DNA from: Sphingobacteriales bacterium
GTDB lineage: Bacteria; Bacteroidota; Bacteroidia; Chitinophagales; Chitinophagaceae
DNA: 60,841 bases
NCBI GenBank assembly: GCA_004295245.1
Contig: REAR01000062.1
Span: forward strand, 1-60,841
Reading direction: 5' to 3'
The notes below the pieces were generated by a model, which worked only from the letters and a program-made list of their open reading frames with translations, was not told the origin of the DNA and did not search any database. Of the stretch, positions 51,306 through 58,671 are shown piece by piece. The stretch's first letter is position 1, and each line of letters opens with the position of its first letter. Made by a program: the position numbers and the translations under genes.

Positions 51306-51992
51306 TTACCGGCAGCTTTGCAGCAATTGCTTGCGGGCTTCGTTGCTGCCATACACCTGTGCGGCAATCCTAAATGCTTCGCAGGCTTTAGTAGTTTGGT
51401 TACTGCCCATCAAACATAATCCCACCCGGTAATTACAATCACCGGTCAAATAATTTAACTGGATGCAGGTTTCAAAATCAAAAAAGGCCATTCTGTATTG
51501 CTTTATTGCATAGTAGGCTGTTCCACGGTTGTAATAAATTTCGTACAGCGGCACATTAAAATTATCGGTTTTGTTATTACTATTAATAGCTGCAGTAACC
51601 TTCCTTTGAAGGGTATCTGTTGTTGCAATACTTCCTTTTGCTATCAATGCTTTGTTATAGTAATTAATGGCTGTATCAAAACGATGCAGCCTGCTATTGC
51701 AAACCCCGGCATAAAATAAGGCCATAGTATTGTTGCTATCTATCAACAATAACCCTTTATAGGTGTTAATTGCGGCTTCTTCTTGTTTTATTTTCTCATA
51801 ACAGTATGCCTTTTTTATATACGCTTCTTTTAATTTTTTGTCTAAATTAATGGCTTTATCAAACAAGTGTATGGCTGTTGTATAATCGCTAATCATAGCT
51901 GCGGCATGTGCTTCATTTAAATAATCAGTTGCTGTTTTGCCGGTGCAAGCTGTAGTAAAGCCAAATAGTAATAGGCAAAAGTATCTTTTCAT
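51306..51992 (-). CDS. TPR-repeat lipoprotein (second)
   Basis: A 228-residue protein starting at 51992 (MKRYFCLLLFGFTTAC). It has a lipoprotein signal with lipobox TTAC (Cys16), then tetratricopeptide repeats to the end (for example YTTAIHLFDKAINLDKKLKEAYIKKAYCYEKI and YNRGTAYYAIKQYRMAFFDFETCI). It is anchored in the envelope; the partner is unknown. It differs from the 2038 lipoprotein in sequence but has the same plan. It is a single gene between the EF-G paralog and the amidohydrolases. Confidence 0.8.
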   Translation of the reverse strand: MKRYFCLLLFGFTTACTGKTATDYLNEAHAAAMISDYTTAIHLFDKAINLDKKLKEAYIKKAYCYEKIKQEEAAINTYKGLLLIDSNNTMALFYAGVCNSRLHRFDTAINYYNKALIAKGSIATTDTLQRKVTAAINSNNKTDNFNVPLYEIYYNRGTAYYAIKQYRMAFFDFETCIQLNYLTGDCNYRVGLCLMGSNQTTKACEAFRIAAQVYGSNEARKQLLQSCR

Positions 51993-52070
51993 AAATACAT
52001 AATTATTCGGCAGCAAATATCTTCAATTCTGTTTAAATACATATAAAAGCACCCGTTTCAAATATTCAAT

Positions 52071-52099
52071 AAAAAAGGCGCACCTGGTGCGCCTTTTTT
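52071..52099 (-). terminator. Terminator of amidohydrolase 1
   Basis: AAAAAAGGCGCACC pairs perfectly with GGTGCGCCTTTTTT around T, 19 bases past the stop of the minus-strand gene. The terminator at 53726-53753 has nearly the same sequence, a relic of the tandem duplication. Confidence 0.9.
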
Positions 52100-52117
52100 A
52101 TTGAACGAAATAGCTTT

Positions 52118-53443
52118 TTACTTAAGGGTGTTTTTATAAATTACACCATCTTTTATAATAAGCATAAAATTTTTATTATAATCTACCATCACTTTAATGT
52201 CTTTAAGTGGGTTGCCGTCAACCAAAAGCACATCTGCATAAGCGCCTTCTTCAATTACACCCAGTTTGCCTTCTCTGTATGGGCTTCTGTTGCCCGAAAG
52301 CGCAAGTAGTTGCGCATTGTCTGATGTAATAAGTTTTAGCACTTCAAAAGGTGTAAACCAATTACCCATTTTCGCAATGTAGGTGTTTTGATCTTTATTA
52401 ACAGGAGGGTTAAAAAACACATCAGTACCCCAAGCCATTTTTACATTATATTTTTTTGCCAACTTTATTACAGCATCAGCACCATTTGCAACATCTCTCC
52501 TTTGTTGTTTCTGTTCTGCTGAAAAATCTGGCCTACCAGCTGTATCCAATGCCTGAATACTTAGCCATACCTTTTTTTCGCCCATTAATTTTACTGTAGC
52601 TTCATCCAATAACTGTCCATGCTCAATGCATTTTACACCTGCCGCAATAGCTTTATTTACTGCTCTTGAGGTAAAGGCATGTACTGTTACATATGTCCCC
52701 CAATCAGCGGCAGCTTCTACGGCAGCATGTATTTCTTCTTCTGTATACTGACTTACATCAATTGGGTCGTAAACTGAGGAAATGCCTCCACCCGCTGTAA
52801 GTTTTATATGTGAAGCACCTCTTTTTAATGTTTCTCTTACTGCAACCAGCACCGCATCTTTTCCATCGGCAATAAGGCAGGCATCAATAACTTCAGAATG
52901 ATCCAAAGCTCCGCCCAAAGAAACTGGTCTTTGATTAATATTTCTAAAATCACCATGCCCTGATGTTTGTGAAATCATTGGACCGCTAGGCCAAATTCTT
53001 GGCCCGGATATTACCCCCGCATCGATAGTTTGTTTCAAGCCAAAACTTGGGCCTCCAAAGTCTCTTACAGAGGTAAAGCCACGTAGTAAAACATTTCCAG
53101 CCTCCTGTCCTGCACGAATAAAAGCAGCTCCAATTTCGCCCGTCTGCATTTGCGTTAGTGTTGAACTGGCTAATATCATGTGCATGTGTACATCAATTAA
53201 TCCAGGCATTAAAAATTTACCCTTACCATCAATAATTTTTGTATTGCTGGTTTTATCAGTTGCTATAGAAGTGGTAGAAATTTTTTGAATTAGATTGTTT
53301 ACTATAAGTACATTGCCAGTAATGGTTTTTTCATCTTTACCATTAAAAATCTGCACATTATTAATAAGCAGGGCAGATTGAGAAAATAGAGATAGGCTGC
53401 TGCAGGTAACTAAGCCTGCAAAGATGAATTTCAATGCTTTCAT
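52118..53443 (-). CDS. Secreted amidohydrolase 1 (imidazolonepropionase-like)
   Basis: A 441-residue exported metal hydrolase with a signal peptide (about 1-21). The amidohydrolase signatures are complete: HMH in GLIDVHMHM (about 85-90), the candidate carboxylated Lys in ASHIKLTAGGG (about 213), His in VTVHAFT (about 251) and CIEHGQLL (about 274), and the metal Asp in AWGTDVFF (about 345). This family removes C-terminal or N-acyl groups from dipeptides or hydrolyses cyclic amides; the substrate here is unknown. It is the downstream member of a tandem pair with the 53780 gene; the two proteins agree over nearly their whole length. Confidence 0.9.
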   Translation of the reverse strand: MKALKFIFAGLVTCSSLSLFSQSALLINNVQIFNGKDEKTITGNVLIVNNLIQKISTTSIATDKTSNTKIIDGKGKFLMPGLIDVHMHMILASSTLTQMQTGEIGAAFIRAGQEAGNVLLRGFTSVRDFGGPSFGLKQTIDAGVISGPRIWPSGPMISQTSGHGDFRNINQRPVSLGGALDHSEVIDACLIADGKDAVLVAVRETLKRGASHIKLTAGGGISSVYDPIDVSQYTEEEIHAAVEAAADWGTYVTVHAFTSRAVNKAIAAGVKCIEHGQLLDEATVKLMGEKKVWLSIQALDTAGRPDFSAEQKQQRRDVANGADAVIKLAKKYNVKMAWGTDVFFNPPVNKDQNTYIAKMGNWFTPFEVLKLITSDNAQLLALSGNRSPYREGKLGVIEEGAYADVLLVDGNPLKDIKVMVDYNKNFMLIIKDGVIYKNTLK

Positions 53444-53591
53444 GTTGTTGCTTTTGGTTATTAGAAATAAAGATTAAAAAAATGTGGTTGCTACAAATTA
53501 AGAGGGCTTCAATACGGTGGCGAATTCATCAAAATTTTAAAAAGGGAAGGTAGTGTAAATAAGAATGGTTTTGTATAAGTAACACTAAGAT

Positions 53592-53611
53592 AATTGTAGA
53601 ATTTGTTCTAT
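53592..53611 (-). promoter_or_regulatory. Shared upstream box of amidohydrolase 1
   Basis: Minus strand ATAGAACAAATTCTACAATT, with the inner palindrome TAGAA-CAAA-TTCTA, is identical over 20 bp to the box at 55249-55268. It lies 148 bp upstream of the start. It may be an operator or part of the promoter. Confidence 0.5.
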
Positions 53612-53725
53612 GTAATTTTATTTTTATAGCCGCTCGCTTGATATAGATCTATATTATTTAAACTAACTTTTTAAGGGTGACATTTTTGGAAGGCTTCTTA
53701 TTCTAAGTGTTTTTAAGCTGATACT

Positions 53726-53753
53726 AAAAAGGCGCACTTAGTGCGCCTTTTTA
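53726..53753 (-). terminator. Terminator of amidohydrolase 2
   Basis: AAAAAGGCGCACT pairs with AGTGCGCCTTTTT around TA, 27 bases past the stop. It is nearly the same sequence as the terminator at 52071. Confidence 0.9.
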
Positions 53754-53779
53754 TGCAAGGGAGGAATTTAAATTTAGTG

Positions 53780-55105
53780 TTATTTAATTGTGTTTTTAAA
53801 AACCACACCATTTTTTACAATCAATACAAAATTTTTGGTATAATCTTCCATCACACTTAAATCTTTCATTGGGTTACCATCAATTAAAATAACATCTGCA
53901 TAAGCACCCACTTCAATCACACCCAGTTTGCCTTCGCGGTAAGGACTACGTTTCCCAGAAAGAGCCAGCAATTCTCCGTTATTAGACGTAATCATTTTTA
54001 ATACTTCAAAATTACTAAACCATTTACCCATTAAAGGAATAGTACCGGTTTGTCTTTTATTAGCACCAGGGTCAAATAAAAGATCGGTACCCCAGGCTAG
54101 TTTTAAATTATATTTTTTAACGGAAGAATAAATGCGATTGGTGCCGTTAGCTACATCGTATTTTTTTTGTTTTTGCTCTGCGTTTGAAGTAGCTCTTACG
54201 CTGCTGTCCAATGGTTGCATACTTAACCAAATTCCTTTTTCTCCAATCAGCTTTAGGGTTGCTTCATCCAGTAAATGGCCATGATCAATACATTTAACAC
54301 CTGCTTCAATAGATTTTTGTACGGCCCTTGGTGTATAAGCATGTACTGCCACATAGGTACCCCAGTCTTCAGCCGCTTCTACGGCAGCTCTTAATTCTTC
54401 CAAAGTAAATTGGCTAACATCTAACGGATCAAAAACAGATGATACCCCACCACCTGCGGTTAATTTAATTTGTGAGGCACCGCGTTTCAGGTTTTCTCTT
54501 ACTGCAACCAGCACAGCATCCTTGCCATCAGCAATAGTAGCGCCACCAATATTTTCAGAATGATGCATTGTGCCGCCCAAAGTAACAGGACGTTCATTTA
54601 CGTTTCTAAAATCGCCGTGGCCAGAGGTTTGAGAAATAATAGACCCACTTGGCCATATACGGGGGCCGGCTACCACCCCTTCATCAATGGCTTTTTTTAA
54701 ACCAAAAGCAGGGCCTCCTAAATCTCTAACGGAGGTAAAGCCACGCATCAACGTATTGGCTGCTTCATCGCCGGCTTTTATAAAAGCATAACCTGGCTCT
54801 CCATCCATTAGGTCTTCTAATGTATTTGCCGTCATAATTGCATGCCAGTGCGCATCAATAAGACCCGGCATTAAAAATTTCCCCTTGCCATCTATAATTT
54901 TTGTATTACCACTTTTATCGGTGGCAATGGGTGCTGTAGAAATTTTCTGAATCAGGTTATTTACAATAAGCACATTGCCGGTAATAATTTTTTCATCCTT
55001 ACCATTAAAAATCTGCACATTGTTAATAAGCAGGGTTGACTGTGAAAAAACAGTCAGGCTAAAGCAGGATACTATACCTGCAAAAAATAATTTCAACGCT
55101 TTCAT
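53780..55105 (-). CDS. Secreted amidohydrolase 2 (tandem paralog)
   Basis: A 441-residue exported amidohydrolase, the same length as the 52118 product and largely identical to it. The metal site reads HWH in GLIDAHWHAIM where copy 1 has HMH. The Lys in ASQIKLTAGGG, His in VAVHAYT and CIDHGHLL and Asp in AWGTDLLFD are kept. The differences concentrate around the HxH loop and the segment at about 95-105, near where substrate is bound in this family, which suggests the copies have diverged in specificity (inference). It has its own terminator and the 20-bp upstream box. Confidence 0.9.
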   Translation of the reverse strand: MKALKLFFAGIVSCFSLTVFSQSTLLINNVQIFNGKDEKIITGNVLIVNNLIQKISTAPIATDKSGNTKIIDGKGKFLMPGLIDAHWHAIMTANTLEDLMDGEPGYAFIKAGDEAANTLMRGFTSVRDLGGPAFGLKKAIDEGVVAGPRIWPSGSIISQTSGHGDFRNVNERPVTLGGTMHHSENIGGATIADGKDAVLVAVRENLKRGASQIKLTAGGGVSSVFDPLDVSQFTLEELRAAVEAAEDWGTYVAVHAYTPRAVQKSIEAGVKCIDHGHLLDEATLKLIGEKGIWLSMQPLDSSVRATSNAEQKQKKYDVANGTNRIYSSVKKYNLKLAWGTDLLFDPGANKRQTGTIPLMGKWFSNFEVLKMITSNNGELLALSGKRSPYREGKLGVIEVGAYADVILIDGNPMKDLSVMEDYTKNFVLIVKNGVVFKNTIK

Positions 55106-55435
55106 GTTGTTGCTTTTGATTATTTGAACTTAAGATTTAAAAGAATATTGTAGCTACCAGCCATAGTTATTTTCATGAAGTATTAACTAGAAATTTAAAG
55201 CTGTAAGGTACTGTTTTTAGTAATACTCGAAAATTCAGGTACACTTAAAATTGTAGAATTTGTTCTATAAGTAGCTGCTAGATTTAATTGCCAAATTTTG
55301 CAATTCTGGGTAAACATCGTTGTTAGTTGAAAACCCCGATTAGATTTGGGTCTGGCATTGAGTACCTGTTAGCTAAAACGCGTAGCCCTACTACATTAAA
55401 AAAAATTTATTGCGTTGTTGGCTCTGTTGTTTATG
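55106..55435. other. Intergenic with shared box and degenerate repeat
   Basis: This 330-bp gap contains the 20-bp box (55249-55268) and a decayed second-form repeat at about 55310-55370 (AACATCGTTGTTAGTTGAAA then ACCCCGATTAG). No gene was seen. Confidence 0.55.
55249..55268 (-). promoter_or_regulatory. Shared upstream box of amidohydrolase 2
   Basis: This is identical to 53592-53611 over 20 bp and lies 143 bp upstream of its gene, while most of the surrounding spacer has diverged. The conservation points to function or to recent duplication. Confidence 0.5.
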
Positions 55436-56242
55436 CTATAAGTAAACAAAAAATTCATACTGGTTCAATGCATTAAATTGAGATGGAATAGGCAGACTAT
55501 GTAGAATTTTCTTTTCAAAAGTATTGGTTGTTTCATTATAGTTAGTAACAAGCTGAAAAGTAGGGTACTTTCTTTGAGTGTTGGCAATGGGCTGGTTTGA
55601 AGTAAAGGCCCAACCCTTAACACCGTTGGGCAGCGTCACTAATTCAGGTGCGGAAAACACATTTTTATTTGCGCTATCCAGAATCGCCAATTTTTCCAAT
55701 TGCAGTACATCTGTATTCACAATAATGTAGCGCCAATGTATTTTTTTGTTTAGAAAGCGGATGTAGAAATCTTCTTTCAAGGCAAGGTCAAACTGAATTT
55801 CAATACTTCCAAAATAATTAGATGAATCTGTTTGCTGCTTTATTTCAGTTTCTGTAACAAATTCAGACTGGTGTAGTAAGTTTGAGTTTCTTATGATTTG
55901 CCGGACGTCATCATCAAAATTGTTTAAAGAGAAATATTGGTTTGAAAAGTTGTTTGGCAGGTTTGCCGTATGGTTATAAAACGACGGCTCTGTTAGATGC
56001 ATAAAAAATTGTAACCTAAACATATTCTTTAGCACGGTTTCCCGGATGCGGTTATTGCCTTCAAAGGGGTTCACAAAAAAAACAATAAAACCATCAGCCT
56101 GTTTTTTTATCACAAATCCATGTTTTATAAACAGAGCGCTGCTTGTTGCTGATGGAGAAAATTTACAACCATTAAATTGCAAATCGTCAAAATACAGGTG
56201 CTCAACTTGAACTTTAAATAATTTTGTATACGTACTATTCAT
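55436..56242 (-). CDS. Hypothetical protein, no family recognised
   Basis: A 268-residue soluble protein without signal peptide or membrane helix. The opening FKVQVEHLYFDDLQFNGCKFSPSATSSAL, the middle SIEIQFDLALKEDFYIRFLNKKIHWRYIIVN and a C-terminus rich in aromatic residues suggest a folded beta-rich protein. The motif order recalls hypothetical proteins that accompany contractile-injection or phage-tail-like clusters in Bacteroidota, but that is from memory and no such cluster is near. It lies 49 bp downstream of the GNAT gene on the same strand. Confidence 0.6.
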   Translation of the reverse strand: MNSTYTKLFKVQVEHLYFDDLQFNGCKFSPSATSSALFIKHGFVIKKQADGFIVFFVNPFEGNNRIRETVLKNMFRLQFFMHLTEPSFYNHTANLPNNFSNQYFSLNNFDDDVRQIIRNSNLLHQSEFVTETEIKQQTDSSNYFGSIEIQFDLALKEDFYIRFLNKKIHWRYIIVNTDVLQLEKLAILDSANKNVFSAPELVTLPNGVKGWAFTSNQPIANTQRKYPTFQLVTNYNETTNTFEKKILHSLPIPSQFNALNQYEFFVYL

Positions 56243-56291
56243 ACAATTGAAGAACGGTTAACGGTTCTTATTTTATGTTGACGGTTATTTT

Positions 56292-56813
56292 TTATTTTGC
56301 ACTTAGTTTCATTTCAAATAAACTAACTGTTGCATTTTTATAATGTGCCGGAAGCCCGGTCGTATTTTTTAATTTTAGTAAACCCAAAAAATCAAAACCA
56401 CATTTTGTATAATAATTTATAAGCCCCGGGTTGTCTCCCACGGTATCCATTCTTACAAACTGTTTTTTGTTTTCAAGCGCATATATTTTTGCCCAAGCCA
56501 CAATTTGCTCCACTAAATGTTGCCCCCTGAAATCAGGATTTGTTGCAATACGGTGAATATAAACAGCAGGGTCTGAATTTTTTTCTTCCCAAATCTGCGG
56601 GTCGTTAAACGTGGTGGCCCAAATGCAGGCAATGGTATTGTCAGCAACTATTTTCCATTGCCGGTTTTCAGCAATTTCTGTTGCAATAAGACTTTTATCA
56701 AATTCGGGCCAATGAACAATAAACCTTGTTTTCTGAAAGTCTGTTGCTATTTTATAAAGACGGAAAATTTCGTCAATATCGGTTAGCTTGCTATTTTGTA
56801 TTTGAAATTTCAT
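56292..56813 (-). CDS. GNAT-family N-acetyltransferase
   Basis: A 173-residue cytosolic acetyltransferase. The acetyl-CoA-binding motif is YIHRIATNPDFRGQHLVEQIVAWA (about 98-121), where RGQHLV stands for the usual RGxGxG. VRMDTVGDNPGLINYYTKCGFDFLG (about 131-155) is the standard C-terminal half. The acceptor may be a small amine, an amino acid or a protein. It probably forms a two-gene unit with the hypothetical gene downstream. Confidence 0.88.
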   Translation of the reverse strand: MKFQIQNSKLTDIDEIFRLYKIATDFQKTRFIVHWPEFDKSLIATEIAENRQWKIVADNTIACIWATTFNDPQIWEEKNSDPAVYIHRIATNPDFRGQHLVEQIVAWAKIYALENKKQFVRMDTVGDNPGLINYYTKCGFDFLGLLKLKNTTGLPAHYKNATVSLFEMKLSAK

Positions 56814-56928
56814 TTTGGATTGGCTTATTTAGGGTTGTTCATTTTTTACAATTATTGATTGATTTTTTCAATCTATTTCAGGACGACACACATATCTACA
56901 ACTACGCTTTTAGTAGCAAAAAGTAAAT

Positions 56929-57068
56929 AAAGGTCCCAAAAGAAAAAAACTAATACCTAGGTATAAACTACCTAAGTGTTGTTTCTTATCTTTTTTAATC
57001 AAAGGCGGTATCCCATCCAGCCTGCAAAAAAAACAAGTAAGCAAAGAGGAATTAATAATTTCAACATA
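56929..57068 (-). pseudogene. Possible frameshifted small membrane protein
   Basis: On the minus strand an ATG at about 57066-57068 opens MLKLLIPLCLLVFFAGWMGYRL, then stops at TGA. Directly after, in another frame, IKKDKKQHLGSLYLGISF then FLLGPLFTFCY runs to a stop. Joined, they would form a protein of about 50 residues with two membrane helices around a basic loop. One indel near CGCCTTTGATTAAAAAA would explain the break. It may be chance in AT-rich DNA. Confidence 0.3.
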
Positions 57069-57153
57069 GACAAGGGCACTTATACGTAACAATAGCGCTA
57101 TTAAAAATACTATAAATAAATATAAAGGAACAGGAAACCTGTTTTATAAAAAC

Positions 57154-57198
57154 AACTGCGACTTTTTTGCAGTAAGTAGTTGCAAAAAAGCCGCAGTT
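57154..57198 (-). terminator. Long hairpin after the amidohydrolase 3 gene
   Basis: AACTGCGACTTTTTTGCA pairs with TGCAAAAAAGCCGCAGTT (18 bp, one mismatch) around a 9-nt loop, 97 bases past the stop. It contains T6/A6 tracts within the stem. It is either a terminator or a structural element. Confidence 0.5.
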
Positions 57199-57294
57199 TA
57201 TATTTTTTGGTAATTCTTATTACACTATAGCATCATCAATTAAATTAAATTAAACAGGATGCTATGCTGTTGTCGGCAGCTGCCAATTTTAATA

Positions 57295-58623
57295 TTACCG
57301 TAAGGTGTTTTTATATACCACACCATCCTTCATGATAATTAGAAAGTTTTTATCAGGATTTGCAATCAGGTTAATATTTTCCAGCGGATTGCCATCCACA
57401 AGAATGAGATCAGCATAAGCACCCTCTTCAATGACACCCAGTTTTTTTGGATAGGGGTTACGAGGGCCACTTAAAGCCAGTAACTCAGCATTTTTAGCTG
57501 TAGCCATGTTCAGCACTTCAAATGTGGTATACCAACGCACCATTTTTGCTAATTGCGCACCCTGTCTTGTTGCCAGGTTGGCATCAAACAAACAATCGGT
57601 TCCAAATGCTGTTTTAATATTGTATTTTTTTGCCAGTTGGTAGGCATTATCCGTTCCTTGAACCATTTGTAATTGTTTTTTTCTAGAATCAGACCCCGCC
57701 GGAAAAGGGATGGCATCCTCATCGTCTAAGAATGGCTGCAGACTCCACCATATTCCTTTTTCTGCCATTAGTTTTGCTGAAGCGTCATCGGCCAATTGTC
57801 CGTGCTCAATACATTTCACTCCTGCTTTGATAGCCGCCTGAATAGCGGTTGGTGTGTATGCGTGTACCGTTACATAAGTATTCCATGCCGCCGCTGCTTT
57901 TACGGCAGCAGCAATTTCGTCTTCTGTATATTGAGCAACATCCAGCGGATCATAGTTAGATGCAACCCCGCCTCCTGCCATTATTTTTATTTGTGAAGCA
58001 CCATTACGTAATTGTTCACGGGTACGCAATAAAACCTGGTCGGGCCCATCTGCAATTATCGTCATTCCTGTTCTTTCAAGGTAGGAGAGCTGGCCAGATA
58101 CTTTTGGTACATCAGTAGGCATTCCAAAATCTCCATGTCCGCCTGTTTGAGAAATGGTGGCTCCACTCGGGTAAATACGTGGTCCTTTTATCATCCCCTG
58201 GTCAATAGCTTTTTTTAAACTAAAACTGGCGCCGCCCACATCTCTTACTGAGGTAAAGCCCCGCATCAGTTGTTTTTCTGCAGAGCTTGCTGCAAATAAG
58301 TTAAGGTAACCAATATCACTTACCAAAGCAAGGGGTAATGCTATTGCATCCATTGTGGTATGGGCATGTGCATCAATCAGACCGGGCATTAAGAATTTGC
58401 CTTTACCATCAATGATAGTTGTGTTGGCACTTTTGTTTATTGGTATTGGGGTGGCAGCTATTTTAGTTATTTGGTTACCGGTAACAAGTACATTGCCCAA
58501 AAACGGTTTATTATCTTTTCCATTAAAAATAAGAACATTGGTAAATAACGAAGTTTGCTGCGCAGTAGTTAAAACAGCTATCAACATCAATAATCCTGTT
58601 ACAGCATATTTTATTTTCATCAT
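57295..58623 (-). CDS. Secreted amidohydrolase 3
   Basis: A 442-residue exported amidohydrolase related to copies 1 and 2 but more diverged. A signal peptide (1-21) is followed by HAH in GLIDAHAHTTM (about 83-88), Lys in ASQIKIMAGGG (about 209), His in VTVHAYT and CIEHGQL, and Asp in AFGTDCLF (about 342). All metal ligands are kept, so it should be active. The substrate is unknown. It starts 48 bp after the end of the YtcJ-like gene on the same strand, so the two probably form an operon with a promoter upstream of 60399. Confidence 0.9.
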   Translation of the reverse strand: MMKIKYAVTGLLMLIAVLTTAQQTSLFTNVLIFNGKDNKPFLGNVLVTGNQITKIAATPIPINKSANTTIIDGKGKFLMPGLIDAHAHTTMDAIALPLALVSDIGYLNLFAASSAEKQLMRGFTSVRDVGGASFSLKKAIDQGMIKGPRIYPSGATISQTGGHGDFGMPTDVPKVSGQLSYLERTGMTIIADGPDQVLLRTREQLRNGASQIKIMAGGGVASNYDPLDVAQYTEDEIAAAVKAAAAWNTYVTVHAYTPTAIQAAIKAGVKCIEHGQLADDASAKLMAEKGIWWSLQPFLDDEDAIPFPAGSDSRKKQLQMVQGTDNAYQLAKKYNIKTAFGTDCLFDANLATRQGAQLAKMVRWYTTFEVLNMATAKNAELLALSGPRNPYPKKLGVIEEGAYADLILVDGNPLENINLIANPDKNFLIIMKDGVVYKNTLR

Positions 58624-58671
58624 GGTTTATGCATTTTAAAAAATTAAATGAAGCGTATTTGTTTGTAACAA

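Larger units (their letters stand above)
53444..53779. other. Spacer between tandem amidohydrolase genes
   Basis: This 336-bp spacer holds the terminator of the upstream copy at its right end (53726-53753) and the 20-bp box shared with the other copy at 53592-53611. Just before the start codon both copies also share the leader CATGTTGTTGCTTTTG. Confidence 0.7.
56814..57294. other. 481-bp gap with a broken small frame and a long hairpin
   Basis: The gap contains two adjacent minus-strand reading frames that look like halves of one small membrane protein (about 56929-57068), a tight AACAGG-AAA-CCTGTT hairpin at 57129-57143 and an 18-bp stem at 57154-57198. No repeat of the common family was seen. 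Confidence 0.45.
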
